Notes: generated by a model not told the origin, from the sequence alone. A DNA stretch of 64,000 nt from Streptomyces flaveolus (GCF_000716535.1 NZ_JNWV01000011.1:124001-188000), one strand, 5' to 3'; counted from the stretch's first letter, positions 30,459 through 40,322 are shown. Made by a program: numbers and translations.

Positions 30459-31361
30459 ATGAACGCTGCGCCGGTCATCGCCGCGGTCGACGGTTCCGCG
30501 GACAGCCTGCGGGCCCTGGACTGGGCCCTGGACGCCGCCCGCCGCCGCGCGGCACCGCTGCGCGTGGTGCACGTACGGCAGTACGCCGCCTGGGGCCAGG
30601 CCGACGTACTGGTCGCCGGGCCGCCCGAGGCGGAGGGCGATCCGGTGCTCGACGAGGTGCGCGGCCGGCTCGCGGACCACGCGGGGCCTCCGGCCGTGGA
30701 GTACCTCGCCCTGGAGGGCGTACCGGGTGCCGTCCTGCCCGAACTGGGGGGCGACGCCCAGCTCCTGGTGCTCGGCTCCCGGGGCCGCGGTGGCTTCGCC
30801 AGCCTGCTGCTCGGCTCCAACGGCCTCGCCGCCGCCCGGGACGCCGAGTGCCCGGTGGTCGTCGTACCCCGGCCGGGCCGGGAGGTGCACGGGGAAGGAC
30901 CGGCAGAGCCCGGGCCCCGGGTCGTCGTCGGCCTGCACGTCGACAGCCCCGACGAGTCCGTCCTCGCCTTCGCGTTCGCCGAGGCCGCCCTGCGCGACGC
31001 CCGGCTCCAGGTGATCGCCGCCTACCCGTGGCCGGTGCAGACCTGGTCGGCGCCCGGCCAGCTGGTGCCGCCCCTGATCGACCAGGACTCCGTGGCGCAC
31101 GAGACCCGCACCCTCGCCGAGGGCTTCCTCAGCCCGCACCGCGAGCGGCACCCCGGGGTACGCGCCGACGCCGAGGCGCTGCCCGGCGACGCGGCCGGCC
31201 ACCTCGTCGCCGCCTCGAAGGACGCCGACCTGGTCGTCGTCGGCCGCCACCGGCGGCGGCTGCTCGCCCCGGCCCGCATGATGGGCTCGGTCACCCAGGC
31301 GGTACTGCTGCACGCGGCGAGCCCGATCGCGGTGGTGCCGCCCGCCCCACCACAGGAGTGA
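30459..31361 (+). CDS. Universal stress protein with two UspA domains
   Basis: 300 residues. Domain 1 (5-145) starts PVIAAVDGSADSLRALDWAL and ends in LLVLGSRGRGGFASLLLGSNGLAAA, the G-x2-G-x9-G(S/T) ATP-binding motif, though its last position is Asn. Domain 2 (150-295) starts PRVVVGLHVDSPDESVLAFAF and ends with LVVVGRHRRRLLAPARMMGSVTQAV, in which the Gly pattern is weaker (R-H-R-R). Domain 1 probably binds ATP and domain 2 may not. Such proteins buffer stress in actinobacteria. GGAGGTGAGG precedes ATG 30459. Confidence 0.87.
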   Translation: MNAAPVIAAVDGSADSLRALDWALDAARRRAAPLRVVHVRQYAAWGQADVLVAGPPEAEGDPVLDEVRGRLADHAGPPAVEYLALEGVPGAVLPELGGDAQLLVLGSRGRGGFASLLLGSNGLAAARDAECPVVVVPRPGREVHGEGPAEPGPRVVVGLHVDSPDESVLAFAFAEAALRDARLQVIAAYPWPVQTWSAPGQLVPPLIDQDSVAHETRTLAEGFLSPHRERHPGVRADAEALPGDAAGHLVAASKDADLVVVGRHRRRLLAPARMMGSVTQAVLLHAASPIAVVPPAPPQE

Positions 31362-31652
31362 GGTCGAGGAGCGACGACAGGGGAGTGCGGTCGGCGCAGT
31401 GCGGTCGGGGCGCGAGGCCGGTACCGGCGAGGTGATGCAGGCGTGACGTCGGCTTAGCAGACCGCACCGTGCTCCGCAATCCGTCCGGTGCCGACGGACG
31501 CTCCGACCGCTGTGGTGCGCCGCGCCATGGTGCCCGGACACACCCGAACCTATGGTTCCGGCACTCCCGGCTGGTTCCACCGCGCTCGGCGCGCCAGGCG
31601 CCGCCCCTGCGCGGGAGCGGCCGGGACCGTGTGTCCACCCGAAGGAGCCGCC

Positions 31653-32909
31653 ATGTCACTGTCCCCGTTCAGCAGGGCACCCGGAGCGCCACCACGGGCC
31701 CGCCTGCTGCCTCGCCTCCTGCCCCGCCTTCTCGCCGTCCTCGCCGTCGTCCTCGGCACCGTGCTCGCCGGCCCCGCACCCCGGGCCCACGCCGCCGTCA
31801 CGCTCACCCGGGTGAGCGACTTCGGCACCAACCCGGGCGCCCTCACCATGTACGTGTACCGCCCCGCCACCCTGCCGGCCCACCCGCCGGTGGTCGTGGC
31901 CCTGCACGGCTGCACCCAGAACGCCCAGGTCTACGCCGACGACTCCGGGCTGCCGCAACTCGCCGACCGTGACGGCTTCCTCCTGGTGCTCGCCGAGACC
32001 GGCACCGCCAACAACGCGAGCAAGTGCTTCAACTGGTTCCAGGCAGGCGACAATCAGCGCGGAGGGGGCGAGGCCCTGTCCGTCCGGCAGATGGTGAGCC
32101 GAGCCGTCACCGCCTACGACGCCGACCCGCAGCGCGTCTATGTCACCGGCCTGTCCGCCGGCGGCGCGATGACCGCGGTCATGCTCGCCGCCTACCCCGA
32201 CGTCTTCTCGGCCGGCGCGGTCGTCGCCGGCCTGCCCTACGACTGCACCAGGGACAACAGCCCCTACACCTGCATGAACCCAGGCGTCGACCTGAGCCCG
32301 GCCGCGTGGGCCCAGCGGGTGCGGGACGCCTACCCGTCGTACGGCGGGCCGTGGCCGCGCACCGCCATCTGGTACGGCGACCAGGACAGCACCGTCGTAC
32401 CGCGCAACGCCACCGAGCTGCGCGACCAGTGGACGGCCCTGCACGGCCTGTCCCAGACGCCCACGCGTACGACGACGATCGGGCCGGACGCCACCCGTCA
32501 GGACCAGTACCTGGCCGCCGACGGCACGGTCGCCGTCGAGGTCGACCGGGTCCCGGGCATCGGGCACGGCACCCCGGTCGACCCCGGCACCGGCAGCGAA
32601 CAGTGCGGAAGCACCGGAGCCCCGTATTTCCTCGACTCGATCTGCTCCAGCCGCTGGATCGCCCGGTTCTTCGGCCTGGACACCAGCGACCCGGGCGACC
32701 CGGACCCGGACCCGGGCGGCGGCACCGCCGCCTGCTGGACGGCGAGCAACTACGCCCATGTACAGGCGGGACGGGCCACCACCAGCGGCGGCTACACCTA
32801 CGCCAAGGGGTCCCAGCAGAACATGGGCCTGTACAACACGTTCGTCACCCACACCCTGAAGGAGTCGCCCCCGGGCTACTTCACCCTCGCCGACACCGGC
32901 TGCCCCTGA
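31653..32909 (+). CDS. Secreted PHB-depolymerase-family esterase with C-terminal binding module
   Basis: 418 residues. An Arg-rich signal peptide with a long hydrophobic core (LLAVLAVVLGTVLAG) ends at AHA. The catalytic domain holds VVVALHGCTQNAQVYADDSGLPQLADRDGF (oxyanion region), the lipase box VTGLSAGGAMTAVMLAAYP, IWYGDQDSTVVPRNA (acid) and PGIGHGTPVDPG (His). A Pro/Asp/Gly linker (DPGDPDPDPGGG) leads to a ~60-residue C-terminal module (CWTASNYAHVQAGRATTSGG) probably binding substrate. It hydrolyses short-chain polyesters or related esters outside the cell. GAAGGAG precedes ATG 31653. The next gene encodes another secreted esterase. Confidence 0.86.
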   Translation: MSLSPFSRAPGAPPRARLLPRLLPRLLAVLAVVLGTVLAGPAPRAHAAVTLTRVSDFGTNPGALTMYVYRPATLPAHPPVVVALHGCTQNAQVYADDSGLPQLADRDGFLLVLAETGTANNASKCFNWFQAGDNQRGGGEALSVRQMVSRAVTAYDADPQRVYVTGLSAGGAMTAVMLAAYPDVFSAGAVVAGLPYDCTRDNSPYTCMNPGVDLSPAAWAQRVRDAYPSYGGPWPRTAIWYGDQDSTVVPRNATELRDQWTALHGLSQTPTRTTTIGPDATRQDQYLAADGTVAVEVDRVPGIGHGTPVDPGTGSEQCGSTGAPYFLDSICSSRWIARFFGLDTSDPGDPDPDPGGGTAACWTASNYAHVQAGRATTSGGYTYAKGSQQNMGLYNTFVTHTLKESPPGYFTLADTGCP

Positions 32910-33049
32910 CAGCCGGTCAGTGACCCACAAGGGCCGCCATGGTGCCCGACGCCGCCGAACGCGCCGTCATCATGGCGGCCCCACACATGTCCGGAACCCC
33001 CACACCACTCCTAACCTCCAGCGCGTCCCCAACCCGCCGGAGGAACCAC

Positions 33050-34510
33050 ATGCTTCCCCACCACATGCCACCGCTCGGCCCGCCCGGACGGCGCACCCGG
33101 GCCGCGCGGCGCACCGCCCGGCGCACCGCGCTGGGCGCCCTCTCCCTCGCCGCCGCCTGCTCCCTCCTGGTCACCCCCGCGACCGCCGCACCCGTCGCCC
33201 CGGGCACACCGGACGCCCACTGCGCGGAGCAGGCCCTGCTGCACGTCCCCGGCGCCGCCCGCCAGCAGGCCGACTGCCTGGACGAGCTGACCACCGCCGG
33301 GACCGTGGCCACCGGTCACACGGACCCGGCCGACTACGCGGGCCTCACCCCCAAGGACCTGTCCACGCCCAGCGGCGTCCCCGGCATCCAGATCGACGGC
33401 TACTTCCCGGACACCTCCACCACCAACACCAACCACGGCTGGCACCACGACTCCCAGTTCGTCATCCGGCTGCCCGACCACTGGAACGGCGGCCTGGTGG
33501 TCGCCGGCACCCCGGGCAACCGCGAGCAGTACGCGAACGACCGGGCCATCGCCGACTGGGTGCTCGCCCGTGGCTACGCCTACGCCGCCACCGACAAGGG
33601 CAACACCGGCACGGCCTTCTACCGCGACGGCCGCCGTCCCGGCGACGCCATCGCCGAATGGAACAGCCGCCTCACCCAGCTCACCCGCGCCGCGCGCACC
33701 ATCGTCACCCAGCGCTACCACCAGCCCCCCACCCGCACCCTCGCCACCGGCATGTCCAACGGCGGCTACCTGGTGCGCTGGCAGCTCGAGCACCACCCCG
33801 AGCTGTACGACGGCGGGGTCGACTGGGAGGGCACCCTCTGGCGCACCGACGGCCCCAACCTGCTCACCTTCCTGCCGGCCGCGCTGCGCCACTACCCCGC
33901 CTACGCCGCCGGCGGCCCCGGCGCCACCGAGGCCGAGGCGGCGCTGCACCGGGCCGGCTTCCCGGCCGGCTCCGAGTTCCTGTGGCCGTACCACCACCAG
34001 GTCTACTGGGACCTCACCCAGCGGATCTACCGCGAGGAAGTCGACCCCGGCTACGACGGCGACACCGAGGCGGGCACCCCGTACTGCGCCTCCGGCACCC
34101 CGGCCTGCGACGCCGACTACGCCTACCCGGACCGGCCCGCCGCCGTCCACCGGGCGGTCGACCGCATCGCCCTGACCGGACGCATCGGCAAGCCCTTGAT
34201 CACCCTCCAGGGCACCCTCGACGTACTGCTGCCGATCAGCCAGGACTCCGACGTCTACGCGCGCATGGTCCACCAGGCCGGCCGCGGCTCCCTGCTGCGC
34301 TACTACCGCATCGAGGACGGCACCCACACCGACTCGCTCGCCGATGCCTTCCCCGACCGGCTCCGCCCGATGGTGCCCTGCCACCGCTCGGCCTTCACGG
34401 CCCTGGAACGCTGGATCGCCGGAACCGGCCGCCCGCCCGCCGACCGCACCGTCGCCCGCCCGGCCGACGCGGACCCCGCCACCCTGCTCACCAGCTGCCC
34501 CCTGCGCTAG
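33050..34510 (+). CDS. Secreted alpha/beta hydrolase, tannase/oligomer-hydrolase-like
   Basis: 486 residues. A signal with a twin-arginine-like stretch (RTARRTALGALSLAAACSLL) ends at ATAAP. The nucleophile elbow is ATGMSNGGYLVRWQLEHHP (G-x-S-x-G), followed by DGGVDWEGTLW; the acid is in ITLQGTLDVLLPISQDSD and the His in RIEDGTHTDSLADAFPD. Cys pairs suggest disulfides. The G-x-SNGG elbow recalls tannases and 3-hydroxybutyrate oligomer hydrolases. It follows a PHB-depolymerase-like gene, so breakdown of its oligomeric products is a reasonable guess. GGAGGAA precedes ATG 33050. Confidence 0.78.
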   Translation: MLPHHMPPLGPPGRRTRAARRTARRTALGALSLAAACSLLVTPATAAPVAPGTPDAHCAEQALLHVPGAARQQADCLDELTTAGTVATGHTDPADYAGLTPKDLSTPSGVPGIQIDGYFPDTSTTNTNHGWHHDSQFVIRLPDHWNGGLVVAGTPGNREQYANDRAIADWVLARGYAYAATDKGNTGTAFYRDGRRPGDAIAEWNSRLTQLTRAARTIVTQRYHQPPTRTLATGMSNGGYLVRWQLEHHPELYDGGVDWEGTLWRTDGPNLLTFLPAALRHYPAYAAGGPGATEAEAALHRAGFPAGSEFLWPYHHQVYWDLTQRIYREEVDPGYDGDTEAGTPYCASGTPACDADYAYPDRPAAVHRAVDRIALTGRIGKPLITLQGTLDVLLPISQDSDVYARMVHQAGRGSLLRYYRIEDGTHTDSLADAFPDRLRPMVPCHRSAFTALERWIAGTGRPPADRTVARPADADPATLLTSCPLR

Positions 34511-34556
34511 CCGATCACCCGGGCGCCCACAGGTCACCCACCGGAGCCCGGACACG

Positions 34557-34562
34557 TACCAT
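34557..34562 (+). promoter_or_regulatory. Probable -10 of a leaderless promoter
   Basis: TACCAT lies 6 nt before ATG 34569, so the transcript probably starts at the start codon. No -35 match is seen. Confidence 0.45.
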
Positions 34563-34568
34563 GGCCGC

Positions 34569-35066
34569 ATGTCGTTCCTCCGCCGCCGCAGCGCGACCCC
34601 CGCCGGACCCGACTTCGACGTGCTGGCCATGGACCCGGGCGACTGGCCGGGCAACCTCGGCGCGGGCCTGCTGCCCGCCCCCGACGGCACCTGCCAGGGC
34701 GTCTTCCTGCGTTACGACCTGTTCGGCGGACGCGGCCCCGCCATGATCATCGGCAACCTCCCCGAGGGCTCCCCGGCCCGTGACGTCGCCGAGGGCGAGA
34801 TCCCCTTCGAGGTGGGGCAGCTGCTGCTGGCACTGGAGAACGACGAGGAGGTCACCGTCGTCGGCGTGGAGGACACCCCGGTGCTCCAGGGCGACAACCT
34901 CCTCATCGTGCGACGGCTGAAGCTCTCCGAGAGCCGGATCTCCTGTGTCCAGTTCGACCGCAGCGACGGCGTCCTCGTCACCATCGCCGCCTGGGACCGC
35001 CCGATCACCGACGACCTGTACGCCCTGCTGAAGCCGCTCCCGGCGGAGCTTTTCCAGCAGGGCTGA
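34569..35066 (+). CDS. Conserved protein of unknown function
   Basis: 165 residues, acidic, without signal or membrane segments. After a short basic N-terminus (MSFLRRRSATPAGPDFDVLAMDPGDWPGNLGAG) the body is beta-rich (QGVFLRYDLFGGRGPAMIIGNLPEGSP, DEEVTVVGVEDTPVLQGDNLLIVRRLKLSE). I do not recognise the family; the closeness of codon usage to its neighbours shows it is a normal gene. It has a leaderless-type start and stands alone between the esterase and the convergent amidase. Confidence 0.75.
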   Translation: MSFLRRRSATPAGPDFDVLAMDPGDWPGNLGAGLLPAPDGTCQGVFLRYDLFGGRGPAMIIGNLPEGSPARDVAEGEIPFEVGQLLLALENDEEVTVVGVEDTPVLQGDNLLIVRRLKLSESRISCVQFDRSDGVLVTIAAWDRPITDDLYALLKPLPAELFQQG

Positions 35067-35080
35067 GAACAGGGACGGGC

Positions 35081-35100
35081 GCCGGGACAGACACCCCGGC
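35081..35100. terminator. Weak hairpin between convergent genes
   Basis: GCCGGG (35081-35086), 8-nt loop, CCCGGC (35095-35100), in the 33-bp gap between the unknown protein and the amidase. Confidence 0.45.
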
Positions 35101-37070
35101 TAGTGCGCCGCCGCTTCGAGCGTCACGTCCGCCGCACGGACGAACCCGACCCGGTGGCCGTACTGGATCTCGTAGTACAGGTCCTTGCCCACCACGACCC
35201 GGTGCGAGTCGGGAGTGAAGGTGACCGCGTAGTAGTACTCGCCCGGCACCTCGTCGCCGACCACGTACTTCTGCCCGGCCGGGATCGTGTAGGGCAGCGG
35301 CACCACCGACTGGGCGGGGACGTCCGCCGGGTAGGCCTCCTTCTCCGGGTAGGCGCGGCCGTACACCGGGACGCTCGTCAGACCGTCCCTCGGCGTCACC
35401 ACGAGGCCCCTCGCCGGTACGGCCGCCGGGTCCTCGGACGGGTTGCGGAACCAGGCCTTCTGCCCCAGGTACCAGATGGCCGTCCAGTCGCCCCAGCGGT
35501 CGGCCACCGCGAACTGCTGGCCGGTGGAGACCCGTGAGGACAGATCGTTCACCCCGTCGGTCGGGTCGGTCTTCAGGCCGATGTCCTTGACCAGCGGGGC
35601 GGTCACGTCATGGTCGGTGTACAGCCGGACCTCGCTGGAGCCGTGCGCCGCGCACGGCTCGCCCTTGGTGGTGCAGCCGGTGTACACGGGCCGGTTCGAG
35701 GCGTAGTCCGGCAGGATCGTCACCACTGAGGCGTGCCGGCCGGCCGTGGGCCGGAACGGGTGGCCGAGCAGCTGGAAGTAGTGCCGCCAGTCCCAGTAGG
35801 GGCCGGGGTCCGTGTGCATCCCCGGGACGGTGGACGCGGTCGGGCCGGGCACGTTGTCGTGGCCCAGGACGTGCTGCCGGTCCAGCGGGACGTCGTACGT
35901 CCGGGCCAGGTACCGCACCAGCCGCGCCGAGGACCGGTACATCGCCTCCGTGTACCAGGCGTCCGGCGAGGCGAGGAAGCCCTCGTGCTCGATGCCGATC
36001 GACTTGGCGTTGACGTACCAGTTGCCGGCGTGCCACGCCACGTCCTTGCCCTTGACGTGCTGGGCGATCAGACCGTCGGTGGAGCGGATCGTGTAGTTCC
36101 AGGAGACATAGGTGGGGTCCTTGATGAGGTTCATGACCCCGTCCCAGGCGCCCTCCGTGTCATGGATGACGATGTACTTGACGCTCTGCGACGCCGGGCG
36201 GTCGCCGAGGTCGTGGTTGCCGTAGTCGTTGTCCCCGAACTCCTCGTAGGGCGCCGGAACCGACACACAGGACACCGACTTCGGGCACTCGGTGCCGTCC
36301 GTGGGCAGCGTGCGCAGGCCGGCCCGCTCCAGCCGGCCGGTGTCGGCGGTCAGCCGCGGCTGGGAGGCCAGGGCCACCTGCTGGCCGTCGTCCGTGACGC
36401 GCTCCTCGCCGGTGCGCAGCACGTCGTACACGTCGTCGGCGTACGCGGCGGCGGTCGCCCTGTCGTCCGCCCCGGAGAACCGGGCCACCGCGCCGTACCA
36501 GTCGGCCGGGTCGGCGCTCAGCGGTTCGCCCAGCTCCTTCTGCGCGGCGGCGAGCAGCGCGGCGCCGCCCGCCACGTTCGCCGCCGGGTCGGTGCGCAGC
36601 TCCTCGGCGGGGAGGCCGGTCAGCTCCGCGGCCCTCGGCAGCGTCTTCAGACGGGCCGGGACCGCCGACTCGGCCGGCACCTCGACGACGGGGTGCAGGG
36701 CGGCACGGGCACTGTCGCCCCGGGCGTCCTCCGTACCCTCGGCGAAGTGCTCCGCGGTCGCGAGCGCGGTCCGGGCGTCGGTGAGGTGCATCGGGCCGTA
36801 GCCGCCGGTCACGCTCGGCGCGCCGCCGTGCGCGTCCCAACGGGACTGGAGATAGGAGACGGCCAGCAGAACGCTCTGCGGCACGTGGTAGTCGGCCGCC
36901 GCGGTGGCGAACGCCTGCTGCAGCCGGTGCGTGGCGGAATCCGCGGCGGTGGGGGCCGGGGCCGCGCCGAGCAGGGGCAGCAGCAGGGCGGCGGAGGCGA
37001 GCGGGACGGCGGTCCGCCGTAGACGTCTGTGGCCGGGTGTGGACGTGGGGTCGGTGGCGGATCCTCGCAA
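35100..37070 (-). CDS. Secreted N-acetylmuramoyl-L-alanine amidase with a lysozyme-like N-terminal domain
   Basis: 656 residues. The signal (RRLRRTAVPLASAALLLPLLGAAPAP) is followed by an SLT-like region (ATAAADYHVPQSVLLAVSYLQSRWDAHGGAPSVTGGYGPMHL) in which the usual catalytic Glu of E-S is replaced by Gln, so that domain is probably inactive. The Amidase_2 domain (about 290-430) has KYIVIHDTEGAWDGVMNLI, HAGNWYVNAKSIGIEHEG, and HVLGHDNVPGPTAS ... MHTDPGPYWDW with the zinc His residues. The last 200 residues contain two weak SH3-like wall-binding segments (QQFAVADRWGDWTAIWYLGQKAWFRNP). GGAGG precedes the ATG. It cleaves peptide from glycan in peptidoglycan. Confidence 0.87.
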   Translation of the reverse strand: MRGSATDPTSTPGHRRLRRTAVPLASAALLLPLLGAAPAPTAADSATHRLQQAFATAAADYHVPQSVLLAVSYLQSRWDAHGGAPSVTGGYGPMHLTDARTALATAEHFAEGTEDARGDSARAALHPVVEVPAESAVPARLKTLPRAAELTGLPAEELRTDPAANVAGGAALLAAAQKELGEPLSADPADWYGAVARFSGADDRATAAAYADDVYDVLRTGEERVTDDGQQVALASQPRLTADTGRLERAGLRTLPTDGTECPKSVSCVSVPAPYEEFGDNDYGNHDLGDRPASQSVKYIVIHDTEGAWDGVMNLIKDPTYVSWNYTIRSTDGLIAQHVKGKDVAWHAGNWYVNAKSIGIEHEGFLASPDAWYTEAMYRSSARLVRYLARTYDVPLDRQHVLGHDNVPGPTASTVPGMHTDPGPYWDWRHYFQLLGHPFRPTAGRHASVVTILPDYASNRPVYTGCTTKGEPCAAHGSSEVRLYTDHDVTAPLVKDIGLKTDPTDGVNDLSSRVSTGQQFAVADRWGDWTAIWYLGQKAWFRNPSEDPAAVPARGLVVTPRDGLTSVPVYGRAYPEKEAYPADVPAQSVVPLPYTIPAGQKYVVGDEVPGEYYYAVTFTPDSHRVVVGKDLYYEIQYGHRVGFVRAADVTLEAAAH

Positions 37071-37126
37071 TGCGGCCTCCTGTGACGGGCGGGGCGTGGC
37101 GGGGCGTACGGCGCTGAGCTGGGTCA

Positions 37127-37155
37127 GTGGTACCGGCTTGCCGACGATCCGTCAA
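37127..37155 (-). promoter_or_regulatory. Promoter of the amidase gene
   Basis: On the minus strand TTGACG (37150-37155), 17-bp spacer, TACCAC (37127-37132), giving a ~50-nt leader before GGAGG and the ATG. A 6-bp inverted repeat CACTGG-N6-CCAGTG at 37240-37257 lies further upstream. Confidence 0.5.
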
Positions 37156-37336
37156 TGATGCCTTCGGGACAGCGATTTCCCACGTCACGGAGGGTTTCCG
37201 GCGAGTTTCGCGGCGGCGGTGCGCGGGCCTGCGCGGCGTCACTGGCATACACCAGTGGCTGTGGACGCCCAGGCGTGCGAGGAAGGCTCCGCGGTGCGCC
37301 GCCGCTCAGGACGCACCGCGGAGAGCCATCGCCCCG

Positions 37337-38482
37337 TCAGCGAGTGCCGACCGCCGCGCGGACGGCCTTGCGGGCCATCTGGCAGTCGTCGTGCAACCGC
37401 CGGAGCAGCAGCCGCTGTTCCTCGCCGGACGGCATGGCACCGGGGTGGGCCGAGGCCGGTGCCGCCGGGGCCGTGTCGTGCATCGAACGCTGCACGGCCG
37501 TCTCGTACCTACGGATCTCCCGGGTCAGCAGGAGCATCAGGTTCACCAGGAAGGCGTCCCGGGAGGCCGTACCCGCCGACTGGGCGATCTGGCTGATCTG
37601 CCGCCGGGCCACCGGCGCGTCCCCGAGGACCAGCCACAGCGTCGCCAAGTCGTACCCCGGCAGATACCAGCCCGCGTGCTCCCAGTCCACCAGCACTGGA
37701 CCGGCCGGTGACAACAGGATGTTCGACAGCAGGGCGTCGCCGTGGCAGAACTGGAGCATGCCGTGCCGGCCCACCTCGTGGGCGATGCCGTGCAGCAGCT
37801 TCTGCAGGTCGCCGAGGTCCCGGTCGGTGAGCAGGCCCAGCTCGTGGTACCGGGAGATCCGCGCCGCGTAGTCCAGCGGCATGTCGAAGGTGCCCGCCGG
37901 GGGCCGCCAGGCGTTCAGCCGGCAGATCGCACCGAGCGCGGCCCGGATGTCCGCGCGTGGTGGGGCCTCCATCGGATGCCGCTGGAACGCCGCCGTCCGG
38001 CCCGGCATCCGTTCGATCACCAGCGTGCAGTTGTCCGGGTCCGCCGCGATCAGCCTCGGCACCCGGACCGGCGGCCGGTGCCGGACGAACGAGCGGTATG
38101 CGGCTATTTCCTGGCGGCTCCGCTCCGCCCAGGCCGGTGAGTGGTCCAGGAGACACTTGGCGACGGCCGTGCTGCGCCCTGTCGTCCCGACGAGGAGGAC
38201 GGACCGTCCGCTGCGCCGCAGGACCTGCACCGGGGCGAACTCCGGGCAGATCCGGTGCACCGAGGCGAGCGCGGTGCGTAGCTGCGCGCCCTGGGGGCCG
38301 GACAGGTCCAGCCTCCCGCTGAGCGGTTGGGTCCCGGGCTGGCCCGGCACCCGCCGGGCCCGGCCCGCGACCGGTACGGGACCGCCCGGGCGTGGCGCCG
38401 GGTCGAGGTAGGGCGCGCCGCCCGCCGGGCGGGGGCGCAGCGGCCGGGGCGGGGCGGACACGGAGGACGATGCTGCGTACAT
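37337..38482 (-). CDS. Aminoglycoside-phosphotransferase-family kinase
   Basis: 381 residues of the APH/choline-kinase fold. The Brenner motif is [29 protein letters not shown] (near 230-258): HGDxxxxN then D of the DWE. The N-lobe contains [19 protein letters not shown] with the probable ATP Lys. The C-terminal part is helical with [13 protein letters not shown] and [10 protein letters not shown]. No resistance-specific signature is evident; the family also phosphorylates small metabolites. The start at 38482 is preceded by AAGGGAT; an earlier in-frame ATG at 38545 would add 21 Arg-rich residues. Confidence 0.82.
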   Translation of the reverse strand: MYAASSSVSAPPRPLRPRPAGGAPYLDPAPRPGGPVPVAGRARRVPGQPGTQPLSGRLDLSGPQGAQLRTALASVHRICPEFAPVQVLRRSGRSVLLVGTTGRSTAVAKCLLDHSPAWAERSRQEIAAYRSFVRHRPPVRVPRLIAADPDNCTLVIERMPGRTAAFQRHPMEAPPRADIRAALGAICRLNAWRPPAGTFDMPLDYAARISRYHELGLLTDRDLGDLQKLLHGIAHEVGRHGMLQFCHGDALLSNILLSPAGPVLVDWEHAGWYLPGYDLATLWLVLGDAPVARRQISQIAQSAGTASRDAFLVNLMLLLTREIRRYETAVQRSMHDTAPAAPASAHPGAMPSGEEQRLLLRRLHDDCQMARKAVRAAVGTR

Positions 38483-38825
38483 GGGAGAAACAGATCCCTT
38501 CGTGTGCCTGCGGTGCCTGCCTGTACGTCCGCGTTCCGAACTCATGCTCAGGTCCAGTGCCCCGTGAGCGTGGTTCCGGAAGCGTGCGCCCCCCGGCCCG
38601 GCCGTGCGGGTACACCCTGGGGAGTGTGCCCGTCATCGCCCGCCGTGCTCGGCCTCATACGGCCGTCATATGCGGGTGGCGACCGGGTCGGGGTGGCGCG
38701 TTCCTACCTGACACCCGATCGCCGGTGGCACACCATCTGGCGGACCCTGGCGAACCGTGGCGAATAGTCGCCCGGCAACCTCCACGGGGCTACTGTCAAC
38801 TCAGCCGAGAACCTGGGGGCTTGAC
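38483..38825. other. Divergent intergenic region between the kinase and NsdA-like genes
   Basis: 343 bp without a convincing gene. It contains TGGCGAA direct repeats near 38749 and 38758 and TACTGT (38791-38796), a possible -10 for the regulator 30 bp downstream. No clear palindrome or BldD-type box is seen. Confidence 0.5.
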
Positions 38826-40322
38826 GTGAGCGGACAACCCAACACCCGCCTTGCGGACCTGTTCGGCCTGGCCGGCTGGTCCAAGGGTGAACTCGCGAGG
38901 CTGGTCAACCGGCAGGCGGCGGCCATGGGCCACCCCCAGCTGTCGACCGACACCTCCCGGGTGCGGCGGTGGATCGACATGGGAGAGATCCCGCGCGATC
39001 CGGTGCCGCGGGTGCTGGCGGCCCTGTTCACCGAGCGTCTCGGCCGTGTCGTGACCATCGAGGACCTAGGTCTGGTGCGGCACGGGCGTACGGGGAAACG
39101 GCAGAGCGACGGGATCCAGGAACATCCCGACGGTGTGCCGTGGGCGCCCGAACGGACCGCCGCGGTCCTCACCGAATTCACGGGAATGGACCTCATGCTC
39201 AACCGACGCGGCTTGGTGGGCGCGGGTGCAGCGCTCGCCGCGGGATCCACACTCAGCAGCGCCATGCGCGACTGGCTGCACACCGACCCGGCCCTGAAGG
39301 CCGACGCCCCTGTCCTCGACGACCCCCTGCACGCCGACCCCGCCGGGTTCGACCGCTACGAGGCCGCCCCCATCGGGTCCCAGGAGATCGAGGAACTGGA
39401 GCGCTCGGTCGAGGTGTTCCGCGCCTGGGACGCGGCCCGTGGCGGCGGGCTGCAGCGCAAGGCGGTCGTGGGCCAGCTCAACGAGGTGGGCGGCATGCTC
39501 GCCTACCACCATCCACCCCACCTCCAGCGGCGCCTGTGGGGCGTCGCGGCCAACCTCGCCGTCCTCGCGGGCTGGATGTCGCACGACGTCGGTCTGGAGC
39601 CCACGGCACAGAAGTACTTCGTCATCGCCGCCCACGCCGCCAGAGAGGGCGGTGACCGGCCGCGCGCGGGTGAGGCGCTGTCCCGGGCGGCCCGGCAGAT
39701 GGTGCACCTCGGCCGGCCGGACGACGCCCTCGACCTGATGAAGCTCGCCCAGTCCGGCGCAGGAGACCGCCTGCAGCCACGGACGAAGGCGATGTTCCAC
39801 ACGATCGAGGCCTGGGCGCAGGCGTCGATGGGCAAGGGCCAGGCGATGCGCCGCACGCTCGGGCAGGCGGAGGACCTCTTCGTCTCCGACGGGCAGGACG
39901 TGGAACCGCCGGACTGGATGCAGACCTTCAAGGACGAGGATCTGTACGGCATGCAGGCGCTCGCGTACCGCACGCTGGCGGAGTTCGACCCGGGCGCCGC
40001 CGCGCACGCCCAGTACTACGCGGAGAAGGCCCTCGCCCTGCGCGTCGACGGGCGGGAGCGGTCGAAGATCTTCGACCATCTGTCCATGGCGTCGGCCTGC
40101 TTCATCGCCGACGACCCCGAACAGGCCGACCGCTACGCCCGGCTGGCCCTGATGTCGATGGGCTCGAACTCCTCCCGGCGCACCTGGGACCGGCTGCGGC
40201 AGATGTACCGGCTGACCGCGGAGTACGCCGGCTATCCGAAGATCCATGAGCTGCGGGAGGAGATCAGGCTCGCCCTGCCCAAACAGAGGGCCAAGGCGGA
40301 CGGCAACAGCACACAGGCGTAA
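38826..40322 (+). CDS. NsdA-like regulatory protein with N-terminal DNA-binding-like and C-terminal TPR-like regions
   Basis: 498 residues. SGQPNTRLADLFGLAGWSKGELARLVNRQAAAMGHPQLSTDTSRVRRWIDMGEIP looks like an N-terminal helix-turn-helix region of the NsdA family, negative regulators of development and antibiotic production in Streptomyces. The C-terminal two thirds (about 190-490) is helical with TPR-like helices (AAHAAREGGDRPRAGEALSRAARQMVHLGRPDDALDLMKLAQ). A Tat-like or membrane segment is absent. GTG 38826 has GGGGG 7 nt upstream; an ATG at 38757 would add 23 unlikely residues. This is a paralog of NsdA by my memory of the family, in a different gene neighbourhood, so no symbol is given. 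Confidence 0.75.
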   Translation: MSGQPNTRLADLFGLAGWSKGELARLVNRQAAAMGHPQLSTDTSRVRRWIDMGEIPRDPVPRVLAALFTERLGRVVTIEDLGLVRHGRTGKRQSDGIQEHPDGVPWAPERTAAVLTEFTGMDLMLNRRGLVGAGAALAAGSTLSSAMRDWLHTDPALKADAPVLDDPLHADPAGFDRYEAAPIGSQEIEELERSVEVFRAWDAARGGGLQRKAVVGQLNEVGGMLAYHHPPHLQRRLWGVAANLAVLAGWMSHDVGLEPTAQKYFVIAAHAAREGGDRPRAGEALSRAARQMVHLGRPDDALDLMKLAQSGAGDRLQPRTKAMFHTIEAWAQASMGKGQAMRRTLGQAEDLFVSDGQDVEPPDWMQTFKDEDLYGMQALAYRTLAEFDPGAAAHAQYYAEKALALRVDGRERSKIFDHLSMASACFIADDPEQADRYARLALMSMGSNSSRRTWDRLRQMYRLTAEYAGYPKIHELREEIRLALPKQRAKADGNSTQA

